This document shows positions 41,957 to 51,541 of a DNA stretch of 64,000 nucleotides, piece by piece. Origin of the DNA: Allosphingosinicella deserti (GTDB lineage Bacteria; Pseudomonadota; Alphaproteobacteria; Sphingomonadales; Sphingomonadaceae); the NCBI RefSeq assembly GCF_003012735.1, contig NZ_PXYI01000015.1, forward strand, positions 1-64,000, given 5' to 3'. A program made the translations under genes and the position numbers. Below the pieces are notes generated by a model. That model was not told the DNA's origin and searched no databases. It saw only the letters and a list, made by a program, of their open reading frames with translations. Position 1 is the first letter of the stretch, and every line of letters starts with the position of its first letter.

Positions 41957-44789
41957 CTAGTCTGCCGCCGGCGAGAGTGCCGCCAGGCTGGTCGCCAACT
42001 CCGCGTTTCGAAACGGCTTCGTAAGCCTCGGAAGGTCCGGCGCGATCCCTTCGCTTTCTGCGTAACCCGAGACGATCAGCACCGCGAGGGCAGGCCGCCG
42101 AGCTCTCAAAGCGCTTGCGAGCTCGCCGCCCGTCATGCCGGGCATAAGATGGTCCGTGACTACGATGTCGGGTGTCAGCCCGTCGTCCACCATCATGAGC
42201 GCCTGTTCGGCCGAACTCGCCTCGACGACCTCGTAGCCGATGTCCATCAGCATGTCGGCCGTGCTCATCCGAACGAGCTCTTCGTCATCCACCAACAAGG
42301 CTGTCCCGAGCCGCCGCTTCAGCCCGCCCGTGCGGGCGACTGGTTTCTCGTCATCACCCATCGCGTCCGAGCTGATCGGCAGCCAGAACTCGACAAGCGT
42401 GCCCTTGCCGGGTTCGCTGGCGATCGCCAGCTCACCGTCCAGCTGCAGTGCCAGTCCATGGACCATCGACAGGCCGAGACCAGTGCCACGGCCGATCCCC
42501 TTGGTCGAGAAGAACGGCTCGACGGCGCGGGCGAGCGTTGCCTCGTCCATGCCGATGCCCGTGTCGGATACGGACAGCCTGACATAGTGGCCCTGGCGAA
42601 GCTTGGACCTGTGGCCGATACGCACCGACTCCCTGGCCGCATCGATCGTCAGCACGCCGCCCCCCGGCATGGCGTCGCGCGCGTTCACCGCGAGGTTCAG
42701 CACCGCCATCTCGAGCTGATTGGCATCGGCCCTGACCGGCGGCAAGTGCGGCTCCAGCTTCAGCTGTACGCTGATCTGCGGGCCGACCGTGCTGTCGATC
42801 ATACCGGTAATGCCGTTGAGGAGACCCTCCAGGTTCACGGCTACCGGTTGCAAAGGCTGGCGGCGGGCAAAGGCGAGCAGGCGCTGGACGAGCGTCTTCG
42901 CACGCTCGGCTGACTGGAGAGCGCCGTCGATCAGGCGCCGTTCGCGCTCGTTCCCCAAACCCCGACGCAGCAGCATGTCGAGCGAGCCCATGATGGGAGT
43001 CAGCAGGTTATTGAAGTCATGCGCGACGCCGCCTGTGAGCTGGCCCATGGCTTCCATTTTCTGGCTTTGGCGGAGCGCCTCCTGCGCCTCGACCAGTTGC
43101 GCCTGCTCGCGCAGGCGCTGGGTGACGTCTGCGACAAACTGGTACGCGCCGATCCGCTCGCCGACCTCGTTCTTCAGCGGGCGAAACTTGACTTCGTAAT
43201 AAGGTCGTGTGCGCCCAGGATCGCCGAAGTCCTCCACGAACGAGACCTCTTCTCCGGCCAAGCCTCGGTCCCAGCCCGCACGAACCTGCGCCTGGTGCTC
43301 CGGCTGGTCGGCGAGCAGTCCCAGAAGGTTGTCGCCGGCGCGGGGCCGGACACCGTAGATGCGCTCGAACTCGTCCGCGTTCGACTTGTTGATAGCCAGT
43401 ATCTTGTAATCGAAGTCGCGCGCCATGACGAAGACATCGGTGATCTCCACAAGCGTGGCGAGCACGTTGCGCTCCGCGAGGCCATCGGCGACGCGCTGTT
43501 CGAGCGTTGCGTTCAGCTCACGCAATGCCGCTTCGCTTCGTTTGCGCTCCGTGATGTCGTTGAACAGGATGGCGACCCGGCGCTGTTCGGGTGTGCCGAC
43601 GCGTAGCGCATGCACCTCGAACCACCGGCCAAGTGCTTCCGAGCTGCTCTCGAAACGCGCCGAGTTGCCGGTCCTGACGATCTCGCCGTAAATGTCGAAC
43701 CAGTGCTGCTCGTGTTCCGGAAGGATTTCACGCGCGGTCCGCCCGAGCGCGTCCTCGAGCCCGCTTTGCCGCTCGAATGCGGGGTTGGTCTCGACGAACC
43801 GATGATCGACCGGGCGGCCTGCGTCGTCGAAGATCACTTCGACGACGCAGAAGGCAGCGTCGATATTCTCGAACAAGGTGCGGTACCGCTCCTCGCTTTG
43901 ACGAAGCGCTTCGTTCCCGCGGTAGAGCTCTGTCGTCTCGTATCCGCCTACAAAGACCCCCGTGACGACGCCATCGTCGTCGCGGATCGGCTCCAGGACG
44001 AAGTCGACATACTGCGTTTCTTCCCGGCCGTGCAGCCGCAACTCCATTCCCCGCGTGACCACGCCTTCCCCAGAGTGGAACACGCTCTCGAACAGCTTGT
44101 GGAAGCCCTGGCCCTCGATGTCGGCGAAGACGTCGCGGAAACGGCGGCCGATGAACTCGGTGCGCTCCGAGATCGCCACATAGGCGTCATTGACATAGGT
44201 AAAGACGAGATCCGGACCGGAAAGCATTCCGACGAAGCCCGGCATCTGCTGGAGCATGTGTCGTTGGCGCTGCTGCACTTCCGTAAGGCGCCGCTCCGCG
44301 ACCACCTTGTCGGTCGTCTCGAACGCGGTAACGAAAACGCCCGCGACCGCGCCGTCAGCATGCAGGGGCGCGAAGGAGTAAATCCAGTAGGTGTCCTCAA
44401 GGCGTCCGTTCCGACGGATCCGAAGGAGTGGGTGGTCCGTCGAGAAGCCCCGGCCTGTCTCCATGACCGAGGCGTACTGGGGGGCGAGCACGTCCAAGAC
44501 TTCCGGCCAGACCCTGCTCAGCGGTTGTCCGAGTGCGTGGGGGTTGGCGATCTGCCAGGACCGGAGCATAGGCATCGTTGTAGAACGTGAGGAGCTCCGG
44601 CCCCCAATGCACCGCCCCGACGATCGGCGTGTCGAGGCAAAGCTGCAACGCTGCACGAAGCTCATGGGGCCAACTGGGAGGATCACCCAGCGACGACGCC
44701 GACCAGTCGCGGTCTCGCAGCAGCCTTCCCATCTCTCCGCCAGCTATTGGAAAGGCGAGTGGTAAAAGCTCGGCCCGTTCGTTGGCCAT
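41957..44789 (-). pseudogene. PAS hybrid histidine kinase, frameshifted near its N-terminus
   Basis: Starting at the ATG at 44789 (AGGAGCTCGC upstream), the protein opens 'MANERAELLPLAFPIAGGEM' and 'RDRDWSASSLGDPPSWPHEL', a conserved opening of this kinase group, and reaches 'FYNDAYAPVLADRQ'. There the frame is lost at a run of five G on the plus strand (44539-44543). With four, it continues 'PHALGQPLSRVWPEVLDVL' and then intact to 41957. Downstream are PAS domains, HisKA '[15 protein letters not shown]', HATPase 'GTGLGLSMVHGLALQ' and a receiver 'IVVTDHLMPGMTGG'. A late start inside the second frame could still give a shortened kinase. It may also be a sequencing error. Confidence 0.8.
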
Positions 44790-45019
44790 GCGAGCTCCTT
44801 TGCTCGTGGGTAGGTTCAGTTCGATCGCGCCGCGCACGTGCCCGAACAGGCATCGCCTGGCAAACCGTCGAGACCTTCGAGGCAAGATAATCAGCTACCC
44901 GCAACGAGTCGGCCCATCTCGAATGCAGGCGAAGCGCTGCCGATCGGGCAGGAACGCGCTTGCATGTGGCATTCTGACCCTTACCTGATCATGCGACCAT
45001 ATTGAGGCGTCCGGTGCGC
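44790..45019. other. Intergenic, no gene seen
   Basis: Upstream region of the frameshifted kinase, on the minus strand. No gene or clear promoter recognised. Confidence 0.4.
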
Positions 45020-45160
45020 CTAGACGCGCTCTGCGACGCAAGCTTCGGCTTCGCGAAGCCGCTGCAATATCGCTTTGACGATCACTGCGGGCACCGCCCG
45101 CCCGTTACCGACGAGTTCGTCCACGTCGGCTAACTCTCTGTCACTGATGTTGTTATTCAT
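45020..45160 (-). CDS. Small hypothetical protein
   Basis: 46 residues from the ATG at 45160 (MNNNISDRELADVDEL); a longer form from 45211 is possible. Helical and acidic-to-neutral ('AVIVKAILQRLREAEACVAERV'). The family is not recognised. It lies between two kinase genes on the same strand, so it may be an accessory of the signalling block, but coding potential is judged only by composition. Confidence 0.4.
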   Translation of the reverse strand: MNNNISDRELADVDELVGNGRAVPAVIVKAILQRLREAEACVAERV

Positions 45161-45281
45161 AAAAACGATATGGGCATCTCGTGCAACTGGGCAACTAGGC
45201 TTTGTACCCATGGACGGATCATTGCCTCCAGCGCCGTGGAGGGACGGCCATGGCGATTTCGGCCATCGCAGGCTACGTCAC

Positions 45282-46196
45282 TCAGCCCGGCGGCTGGACG
45301 TTGGCAGCGCTGGCCGACGAGCTGGACGCAGGAGAAAGTGGCATGGTGAAGGTGAAGCGTGTCTCCTCTTCGGACGAGCCGACCTCCATCGTGCCGCCAT
45401 GGGCCTGCGCAATTTCATTGACGATGAACAGTCCGAGGCCGAGCCCCTCCTGTCTGCGCTGAACCGCCCCTCGGAAGAAAGGTTGGAATAGCCGCTCACG
45501 GGCGGCGGACGGGATCGGAGCGCCGCCATTAACGACAGAAAAGACGAGCCTGCCATCGGCAGATCTCGCTTCAACCTCGATGGGGATGACCGAAGCACCA
45601 TGCGTCACGGCATTGGCGATCAAATTCGAAGCGAGCTGCGCGATCCTGCTCGGGTCGCAGTCGATCGAGAAATGCGCGGTGATCTCGCGATCCGGCGCGA
45701 TCGCTCGGATCTCGCTGACAACCTGCTCGAGAACAGGTGCCAAATACGTCCGGGTGCGGGCGAGGGTGAGGCCGTCGCCGAGCCGGCCGCGCGCGAAGTC
45801 GAGAACATTCTCGATCAGCGACTGGGCGCGGGAGACGCTCGCGCGCATCTCCTTGGCCACCAACTCGCCACGCTCGCTCAGCGTCTCCTTTTCGGAGATC
45901 ATATGAATCCCGGCGGCCAAAGCCGCCAGCGGATTTCTGAGATCATGCCCGTGCACTGCAATGAACTGCTCGCGCAGGACCGACGAATCGTGTTCGGCTG
46001 CGGCTGCGGCGTCGGCGTGCGTCCTGGCAGCCACGAGGCTGCGCTCGTACGTCCGCCGGTCGACGGCCTTGAACATCGTCAGCCGCGTAAACACCTGCTC
46101 GCCATCCAGTCCTCGCTTTTCGGCGGCATTGGCGATTACCGCTGCGGGCAAGGCGTTCCTCGACATACTCGGCGTCTTCGCCGAGTTCGAGACCAA
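45282..46196 (-). pseudogene. Histidine kinase, N-terminally truncated
   Basis: The conserved part has a HisKA box 'FIAVHGHDLRNPLAALAAGI', then 'LIENVLDFARGRLGDGL', N-box 'LASNLIANAVTHGA' and G-boxes 'RQEGLGLGLFIVNEIAQAHGG'. The sensor half is missing. The first about 20 residues read antisense to the resolvase remnant at 46150-46409 and cannot be original. The rest of the N-terminus ('FKAVDRRTYERSLVAARTHAD') is the usual linker after a PAS domain, so only the sensor was lost, at a junction near 46145. A shortened soluble kinase could still be made. Confidence 0.7.
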
Positions 46197-46409
46197 CCTG
46201 GAGAGAGCGGCAGGCAGAAGGCATCCAGGCCGCGAAGGCGAGGGGGGTCTACAAGGGTGGCAAGCAGCGAATTGATCCCGAGTCAGTACGGAAGCTTGCG
46301 GCTGACGGGGTCAAGCCAGCCCATATTGCCCGTCAGCTCGGAATTTCGCGGGGAACGGTGTACCGGTTCCTGCCTTCAGCTAGCGGAGCCGCCGGGCCGG
46401 GCGAGTGAG
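46150..46409 (+). pseudogene. Serine resolvase/invertase remnant, copy 2
   Basis: Encodes 'KAFLDILGVFAEFETNL', then, after a one-base loss near 46200, 'ERQAEGIQAAKARGVYKGGK', 'IDPESVRKLAADGVKPAHIARQLGISRGTVYRFLPSASG' (in parts) and a stop at about 46407-46409. The catalytic N-terminal domain is absent. Its HTH is better kept than in the copy at 18530. It abuts the truncated kinase and probably marks the recombination point. Confidence 0.75.
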
Positions 46410-46830
46410 TCCAGCATGCGCAATGTGGCCTGATCTCGCGAGCCTGCGAACCATCGATTAAGCGCAGCGGTGAAGAGGGGCAACGGCTGGGCCAGCTCGA
46501 AAAGGGTCAGTGATGATCGCAGCTTCACCGCATCAACCTCGCCTAACACCGCAACCGGATCGCTGGTTGTAAGATCCTGGAGAGTCGTGACACACTCAAG
46601 GTAATGCGGGCCGAGGAGAGGATGCTCAAGGTACGCTCTAGCTTCGTCTATCGAGCGGATGCCGTAGAATGTGGCTGCCGGACTGCGGTCAAGGCCCTCT
46701 AGCTGCGGGAAGACGAACCACATCCAGTGGGATCGTTTGACGCCACGTCGGATCTCGGCCAGCGCGCCGGCGTAGACCGGGGCCTGAGCTTCGACGAAGC
46801 GCTCGAGCGTCTTGGCGGGGGAAGTCATCA
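46150..46830. repeat. Long direct repeat, right copy (resolvase remnant + DUF1810)
   Basis: Counterpart of 18577-19256 in the same orientation, with the same gene order. It ends near the DUF1810 start codon; outside this block the flanks differ. The two copies could have served for homologous recombination. Confidence 0.75.
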
Positions 46831-46837
46831 GAAGCAT
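46376..46837 (-). CDS. DUF1810 protein, copy 2
   Basis: 153 residues (an ATG at 46825 would give 149). It is closely related to the copy at 18804: 'FVEAQAPVYAGALAEIRRGVKRSHWMWFVFPQLEG' (in parts), 'FYGIRSIDEARAYLEHPLLGP', 'LRSSLTLFELAQPLPLFTAAL'. Differences are scattered substitutions, so both copies have stayed open under selection or are recent. The role of DUF1810 is not established. Its tail overlaps the resolvase remnant antisense. Confidence 0.85.
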   Translation of the reverse strand: MLLMTSPAKTLERFVEAQAPVYAGALAEIRRGVKRSHWMWFVFPQLEGLDRSPAATFYGIRSIDEARAYLEHPLLGPHYLECVTTLQDLTTSDPVAVLGEVDAVKLRSSLTLFELAQPLPLFTAALNRWFAGSRDQATLRMLDSLARPGGSAS

Positions 46838-47121
46838 CCTTGCAGGCTTGTCGGTGGGAATTGGCCTGATCTCGGTTGCGCTCTAGCCATGCTCGAGCTG
46901 CTGCGCGAGGATCCCGACGACGCAGAGCTTTTCGAGCATCGCTGAGCGGCGGAGCGGCAGGGCGCTCTGCTCTGACCATGGGCGGCATCCTGCCGTCAGG
47001 GGCCGCCCATTGCGGATCCGCAGGGAGCGGCACACTGGGAGGTTCCTACCGCTGCGCACGCTAGCGAACCACCGCTGCTGTGGGCCAATGAGTGTAATAG
47101 AGCACAAGCCAGCGTCCGGCC
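46838..47121. other. Intergenic, no gene seen
   Basis: No supported gene. A plus-strand fragment 'LELLREDPDDAELFEHR' followed by a stop at about 46943 looks like the tail of a lost gene but has no start. It separates the mobile region from the zinc locus. Confidence 0.35.
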
Positions 47122-47676
47122 TCAGTGTACCTGACAGGCCCTGCAAACGCCTTCGACCTCGGCCGAGACATCTCTGGGTATGAAGCCACGCTCGGCCAAC
47201 CTGGTGTTCAGACTCACAACCTGCGACGTCAGGTCGACGGGAAGATGGGAGCGGCAGCTCTTGCAGAGCAGCAAACCCCAGCACACTGTGGAGGGATCGG
47301 GCGAGATCACGAAACGCTTCCAAGTTATTACTGGTAACACGAGGCGCGCGTGCTGGAATGCGTGGAGACACCGATAGACGACCGTCGGGTGTTTCGGGCC
47401 CCTGCCAGTGCCGAGAATATGGGCGATTTCATAGGCGCCCATCGGCCGATTTGCATTCCAGAGGGCGCGCAGCACGTTTTCTCGATGGGGGCTCCAACGA
47501 ATTCCGCCTGACTCCCCGTGAAACAGATATGCCTCGAAGGGCAACGCACGCATCGGGGGCCGATCGCGATCTTTGATGTCGGGACGGCTGGGAGGCCCAA
47601 AGGGCTCCAGGGTCGCGGACCCTTGCGAGTGAGCCTGGGGTGCGCCGGTGCTCCCGGCAAAGTATTCGTGACGCAT
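47122..47676 (-). CDS. Fur-family regulator, Zur-like
   Basis: 184 residues from the ATG at 47676; a shorter start at MRALPFEAY is possible. The winged-helix part reads 'RENVLRALWNANRPMGAYEIAHIL', then 'PTVVYRCLHAFQHARLV', the Zur style of Fur-family proteins. The metal domain has 'LLLCKSCRSHLPVD' and 'VEGVCRACQVH', two CxxC pairs for structural zinc. It lies at the end of a minus-strand block with a ZnuD-like receptor, so zinc regulation is the natural reading. Which box it binds is not certain. Confidence 0.75.
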   Translation of the reverse strand: MRHEYFAGSTGAPQAHSQGSATLEPFGPPSRPDIKDRDRPPMRALPFEAYLFHGESGGIRWSPHRENVLRALWNANRPMGAYEIAHILGTGRGPKHPTVVYRCLHAFQHARLVLPVITWKRFVISPDPSTVCWGLLLCKSCRSHLPVDLTSQVVSLNTRLAERGFIPRDVSAEVEGVCRACQVH

Positions 47677-47827
47677 GAGCTGGAATCCTTTGCGATCGCG
47701 CGCGACGGCAAGCGTTCGGTGACGCACCCGCGCGGCGGTTTCAGCAGGGCAGCCCGAGGGAGATCGAGGTCGAGCGCGTCAGAGCTCGATCTCGCAAGGA
47801 CCTGACGGCGTGCCGAGCGGCACCCGG

Positions 47828-48184
47828 TCAGGCAAGAGGCGGTGGCTTGAGCAGCGGGGGTTCGGACCGCCCGGCGAGGATCGCGACACCCATCGGGGCC
47901 GGGGGCGCCGTTGCGCAGAACAGACGGAAGGGCGCTTCCGGCGCACGCGGGAGGATACACCCGGCCAGCGCAGCGGCGGCGCTGTCCGGCGTCGCTTCAT
48001 GGCGCGAGACGCTCTTGCCCGCGACTTCCTCCGCAAGCGCGGCGCGGGTAGCCATGCCGTCGCCGCCTTCGCGCGCGCTGACATGCGCGGCGACATCGGC
48101 GTGCGCGCACATGGCGGCGGCCATGGCGGGGCCGTTGGCAAGCGCGAGCGCCAGCATCAGCACCAGGATCACAAGGCGGCGCAT
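47828..48184 (-). CDS. Small exported Cys/His protein, copy 1
   Basis: 118 residues with a signal peptide ('MRRLVILVLMLALALANGPAMA'). The mature start 'AMCAHADVAAHVSAREGG' has one Cys and two His, then 'AALAEEVAGKS', and the tail 'GRSEPPLLKPPPLA'. The same layout (C.HAD..AH..AR, AALAEE..KS, GR...PL.EPP) occurs in the protein at 51188-51541, so they are paralogues on either side of the receptor. The family is not recognised. A periplasmic metal-handling role is suggested by context and the Cys/His cluster only. Confidence 0.6.
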   Translation of the reverse strand: MRRLVILVLMLALALANGPAMAAAMCAHADVAAHVSAREGGDGMATRAALAEEVAGKSVSRHEATPDSAAAALAGCILPRAPEAPFRLFCATAPPAPMGVAILAGRSEPPLLKPPPLA

Positions 48185-48420
48185 CGGCTCGGCCCTCCTA
48201 CTCTGCGCGGGCCGCGGAGCGACCGGCGCACGGCTCGCGCCTCCTGAGGAGCGTCGCCCAACTGCCGCTGCGGCCCGGCATCAGGCCGTGCCGGATCGGA
48301 TGGCAATAGGCGGCCTTACAGGCGCGCTCGTCGGCAAGCGGCCAGGCAGCCGCCGCGGGCGACCGCAGCCTTCCTTCACACGGGAAGGAGAACAGGCTCG
48401 CGGCTCGCGGGCTTGCGGGG

Positions 48421-48717
48421 TCACGGCCCGGTCCGGCTCACGACCCGCCCCGAGCGCGCGTCGACGTCGATCCAGATGACCTGCCCGTTGCGGATGAACT
48501 TGAGCCGGTAGATGGCCGCCTCCTCGTCGAACTCGGGGCCGAGATACTGGCTTCCCCGCATCTTCGGGAGGATCCTTTGTTCGATGGCGGAAAGCGGGAT
48601 CAGGACACCGGATTCGACCGCCCGGTGCAGCGGCCCGTGCTCGCGGGGCCGCGCCTCCGCCGGCGCGGGGAGGCCGAGCGCGCAGGCGGCAAGCAGCACG
48701 GCGAGAGTAAGGCCCAT
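48421..48717 (-). CDS. Exported PepSY-domain protein
   Basis: 98 residues from the ATG at 48717 with a signal peptide ('LAVLLAACALGLPAPAEARP'). The mature part is one PepSY repeat: 'LSAIEQRILPKMRGSQYLGPEFD' (in parts), 'YRLKFIRNGQVIWIDVDARSGRVV'. PepSY domains occur in periplasmic inhibitors or two-component modulators. It lies 154 bases downstream of the TonB receptor, on the same strand. Confidence 0.75.
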   Translation of the reverse strand: MGLTLAVLLAACALGLPAPAEARPREHGPLHRAVESGVLIPLSAIEQRILPKMRGSQYLGPEFDEEAAIYRLKFIRNGQVIWIDVDARSGRVVSRTGP

Positions 48718-48870
48718 GCCACTCACCAAGGACGCCTCGCCAGGGCAACCGGACGGCGCCCTGGCTGAGGACCTGCGCAAAGCGTTGTGCTCAGCCCCCG
48801 GCGGAACGAGATGGTCGCGGAGGCTTCGCAGGATCGAGGGGCTTGCGATCGGCACGGCGCATCTCCGCGC

Positions 48871-51033
48871 TCAGAAGCTCACGCGCGCGCTGACCCGGAT
48901 GTCGCGACCGGCGAGCGGCACGAACTCCTTGGTGAAGGAGGCATGGCGGCGTGCATCGACGTCGAAGATGTTGTTGGCGGAGAGGATGAGGGTCGTCTCG
49001 CGGGCGCTCCACGGCCGCCATGCGAGGGAGGCGTTGACCAGGGTGAACCCGTCCGTGGGCGTCTCGAGCTCCGCCACCCGGTCCTGGTCGTCCACCCACT
49101 CGACCTCGGCACGCGCGGTCAGCGTGTCCGATCCGGCCTCGAGCCCGCCGAGCAGGCGCAGCGGCGGGATGCGCGGGACAGGTCCGCCGGCGTCGACGGT
49201 CGCGCGGACATAATCGGCGACGGCGTCGGCGCGGATGGTGAAATCGCCCGCCTTGAACAGGTCCGCCGAAGCCTCCGCTTCGAAGCCGAAATAGCGCGCG
49301 TCCCGCTGGAAATATTGGAAGACCGGAAGCTCGTCCTGTTCCTCGCCGGTTGCCGTCTGGAAGATGTAGTCGTCGAACCAATTGGCATAGACGCTGGCGC
49401 GCAGGCGCAGCGGGCCGGCCTGTGCCCGGACATAGGCCTCAAGTCCCCAGCTCTTCTCCTTGGCGAGCGTTGGATCGCCGATCTCGAACGCCTGGGTGGC
49501 GACGTGCGGACCGTTGGACAGCAATTCCTCGGCGGCGGGCGCGCGCTCCGCCCGCGACAGGTTCACGCCGAAGCGGAATGCCTCGCTGGGCGCGTAGGCC
49601 GCACCGAAAGCCGCGGAGAAGGCATCGAAACTGCGATCGACGTCGACCACGTTCGAGCGCACCTTGGTATGCTCGTAGCGGCCGGCGGCCTCGAGCTCGA
49701 TCCCGCCGAGCTTGAACTCCTGGAGGGTGAACAGGCCGAACTGGCTGGTCTCGTTGGCGGGGACGAACGCCTCGGCGCCGATCGCTTCGAAGTCGCGCTG
49801 GAAGAACTGGGCGCCGCTGGCGCCGCGCCAGCCGTTGCGATCGGCCTGGACGAGCTCGAAGCGCCCTTCCATGCCCTGGGTGTTGAAGACGGTGCCGACC
49901 TCGTCGCCTTCGAACTCGGTGTGCTTGTAGTCGGCCGCGCCGAGCCGGACGCGGATCTGATCGAGGAAAGATCCGCCGACATTCACCTGCGCGCGCAGAT
50001 CGGCACGCACCTGCTCCAGGCCGATGGTGACGGCTTCCTCGCCATGCTCCGCTTCCTCCGCCTCTTCGCCGCCTTCTTCGCCCTCGTGATGATGGTGGCC
50101 GGCACCCGGCGCGGTCGGAACGCCGTAATCGCTGTCGAACCAGCTGACCGACACGCCGAGGCTGCCGCCGTCGCGGATGAGGGCAAAGCCGCCGGCGAGC
50201 GTCTTCTGCTCGGTACCGCTGTTGGGGATCCTGCCGCGGCGATTGGCATTCTCGGTGGCTTCGGCAGCCTCGTCGAGATGGCCTTCCTCGGCCTCTTCCG
50301 CGGCGATCTCCAGCTGCTCGGCGCGGATCGCGGGGGAGAGCACGTAGCCGCCGGCGCGAAGATCATCGGTCTTGCGCCAGGTGCCGTCTAGGTGGAGGAC
50401 GAGGCCTTCTCCGACGGCGACGTCGGCGCCGGCGCCGATGCTGCGCTCATCGGCGGCCGAGCCGTAGGCGCCGATCACGTCGACATGGGCGCCGTTTTCC
50501 GGGAGAGCGCGCGGTATCCTGCGGTCGAGAACGTTGACCGCGCCGCCGATCGCCTGGCTACCGAACAGCAATACGGCGGGGCCGTGCAGCACCTCGATCC
50601 GCTCGGCGGTGAGCGGATCGATGGTGACGGCGTGGTCCGCGGACGTGTTGGATACGTCGATCGATCCGATGCCGTCGGTGAGCACCCGGATCCGCTCGCC
50701 CTGAAAGCCGCGCAGGACGGGCCGCGAGGCACCCGGGCTGAACGAGGTGGAGGAGACGCCCGCCTGGCGCGCCAAGGTGTCGCCGAGCTGCGGACGGACG
50801 TCGCGCAGCAGCTCGGTCCCGGTCAGCACCGAGGCGCCCGAAAGCAGGCTGAGTTCGCGGACGTAATTGCCGGTGACGATGATCTCCTGCGATTCCTCGT
50901 GCTGCTCGCTGCCGGGCGCCGCTTGGGCGGCGTCGGCGGCCGGCGCGAGGTTGCTGGTCTGGGCGAAAGCAGGCTGGGAAACGAGCGCGGCGGCGGTGCC
51001 GGCAAGGAGGGTGAGGCGAAGCATGAGGTACAT
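48871..51033 (-). CDS. TonB-dependent receptor, ZnuD-like, with His-rich loop
   Basis: 720 residues from the ATG at 51033 (or 51024). It has a signal peptide ending 'QPAFAQ', a TonB-box-like 'EEIIVTG'-type start ('ESQEIIVTGNYV'), plug ('VLRGFQGERIRVLTDGIGSID', 'RIEVLHGPAVLLFGSQAIGGAVNV', in parts) and barrel ending 'REFVPLAGRDIRVSARVSF'-like. An extracellular loop near residue 310 reads 'GAGHHHHEGEEGGEEAEEAE', an acidic His cluster like that of ZnuD zinc receptors. It is beside a Zur-like gene, so zinc uptake is the likely job. Confidence 0.85.
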   Translation of the reverse strand: MYLMLRLTLLAGTAAALVSQPAFAQTSNLAPAADAAQAAPGSEQHEESQEIIVTGNYVRELSLLSGASVLTGTELLRDVRPQLGDTLARQAGVSSTSFSPGASRPVLRGFQGERIRVLTDGIGSIDVSNTSADHAVTIDPLTAERIEVLHGPAVLLFGSQAIGGAVNVLDRRIPRALPENGAHVDVIGAYGSAADERSIGAGADVAVGEGLVLHLDGTWRKTDDLRAGGYVLSPAIRAEQLEIAAEEAEEGHLDEAAEATENANRRGRIPNSGTEQKTLAGGFALIRDGGSLGVSVSWFDSDYGVPTAPGAGHHHHEGEEGGEEAEEAEHGEEAVTIGLEQVRADLRAQVNVGGSFLDQIRVRLGAADYKHTEFEGDEVGTVFNTQGMEGRFELVQADRNGWRGASGAQFFQRDFEAIGAEAFVPANETSQFGLFTLQEFKLGGIELEAAGRYEHTKVRSNVVDVDRSFDAFSAAFGAAYAPSEAFRFGVNLSRAERAPAAEELLSNGPHVATQAFEIGDPTLAKEKSWGLEAYVRAQAGPLRLRASVYANWFDDYIFQTATGEEQDELPVFQYFQRDARYFGFEAEASADLFKAGDFTIRADAVADYVRATVDAGGPVPRIPPLRLLGGLEAGSDTLTARAEVEWVDDQDRVAELETPTDGFTLVNASLAWRPWSARETTLILSANNIFDVDARRHASFTKEFVPLAGRDIRVSARVSF

Positions 51034-51187
51034 CCGATTGGCTGGCTGCCGCTGGGCAGCGAATTGGCGCAGCAAGGCACCATGATGTGCGAAGAGCGGG
51101 TGGGTGGCCGTGCCGCACGGCCTTCCGAAGCGTGTCGGACGGCTGGCGCGCGGGGACAGGCATGACGCGCCGGACGGCACGCCGGGG

Positions 51188-51541
51188 TCAGCCGAGCGGC
51201 GGCTCCGCGAGCGGCGCAAGCGTCCTGCCGTGGAGGATGGCGGACTCCGCAGGCACGCCGCGCAGCATTTGCGGCCGATGCGCGCTCAGCTGGAACGTCT
51301 CGGGCGGAAGCGCATAGGCCGCGAGCGACACGGCGGCGGCGTCCGCGAGCGAACCCTTCTTCGATATCGACTTGGCGGACGTCTCTTCGGCCAGCGCCGC
51401 TTGCACGATCGCCACGTCCTCGCTTCCGCGGGCGGCAGCATGCGCCTGTGCGTCGGCGTGCGAGCAGACGACGCTGGCGATCGCCGCGCTGTTGGTCACG
51501 GCGAGCGAAAACAGCAGGAGAAGGGCCAAAAGGCGCGACAT
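51188..51541 (-). CDS. Small exported Cys/His protein, copy 2
   Basis: 117 residues from the ATG at 51541, with a signal peptide ('LLALLLLFSLAVTNSAAIA'). The mature part starts 'SVVCSHADAQAHAAARGSED' and ends 'GRTLAPLAEPPLG'. It is paralogous to the protein at 47828-48184. It is the first gene of the minus-strand zinc block, 154 bases ahead of the receptor. Function unknown; a metal-binding role is suggested only by the Cys/His spacing and the neighbours. Confidence 0.6.
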   Translation of the reverse strand: MSRLLALLLLFSLAVTNSAAIASVVCSHADAQAHAAARGSEDVAIVQAALAEETSAKSISKKGSLADAAAVSLAAYALPPETFQLSAHRPQMLRGVPAESAILHGRTLAPLAEPPLG

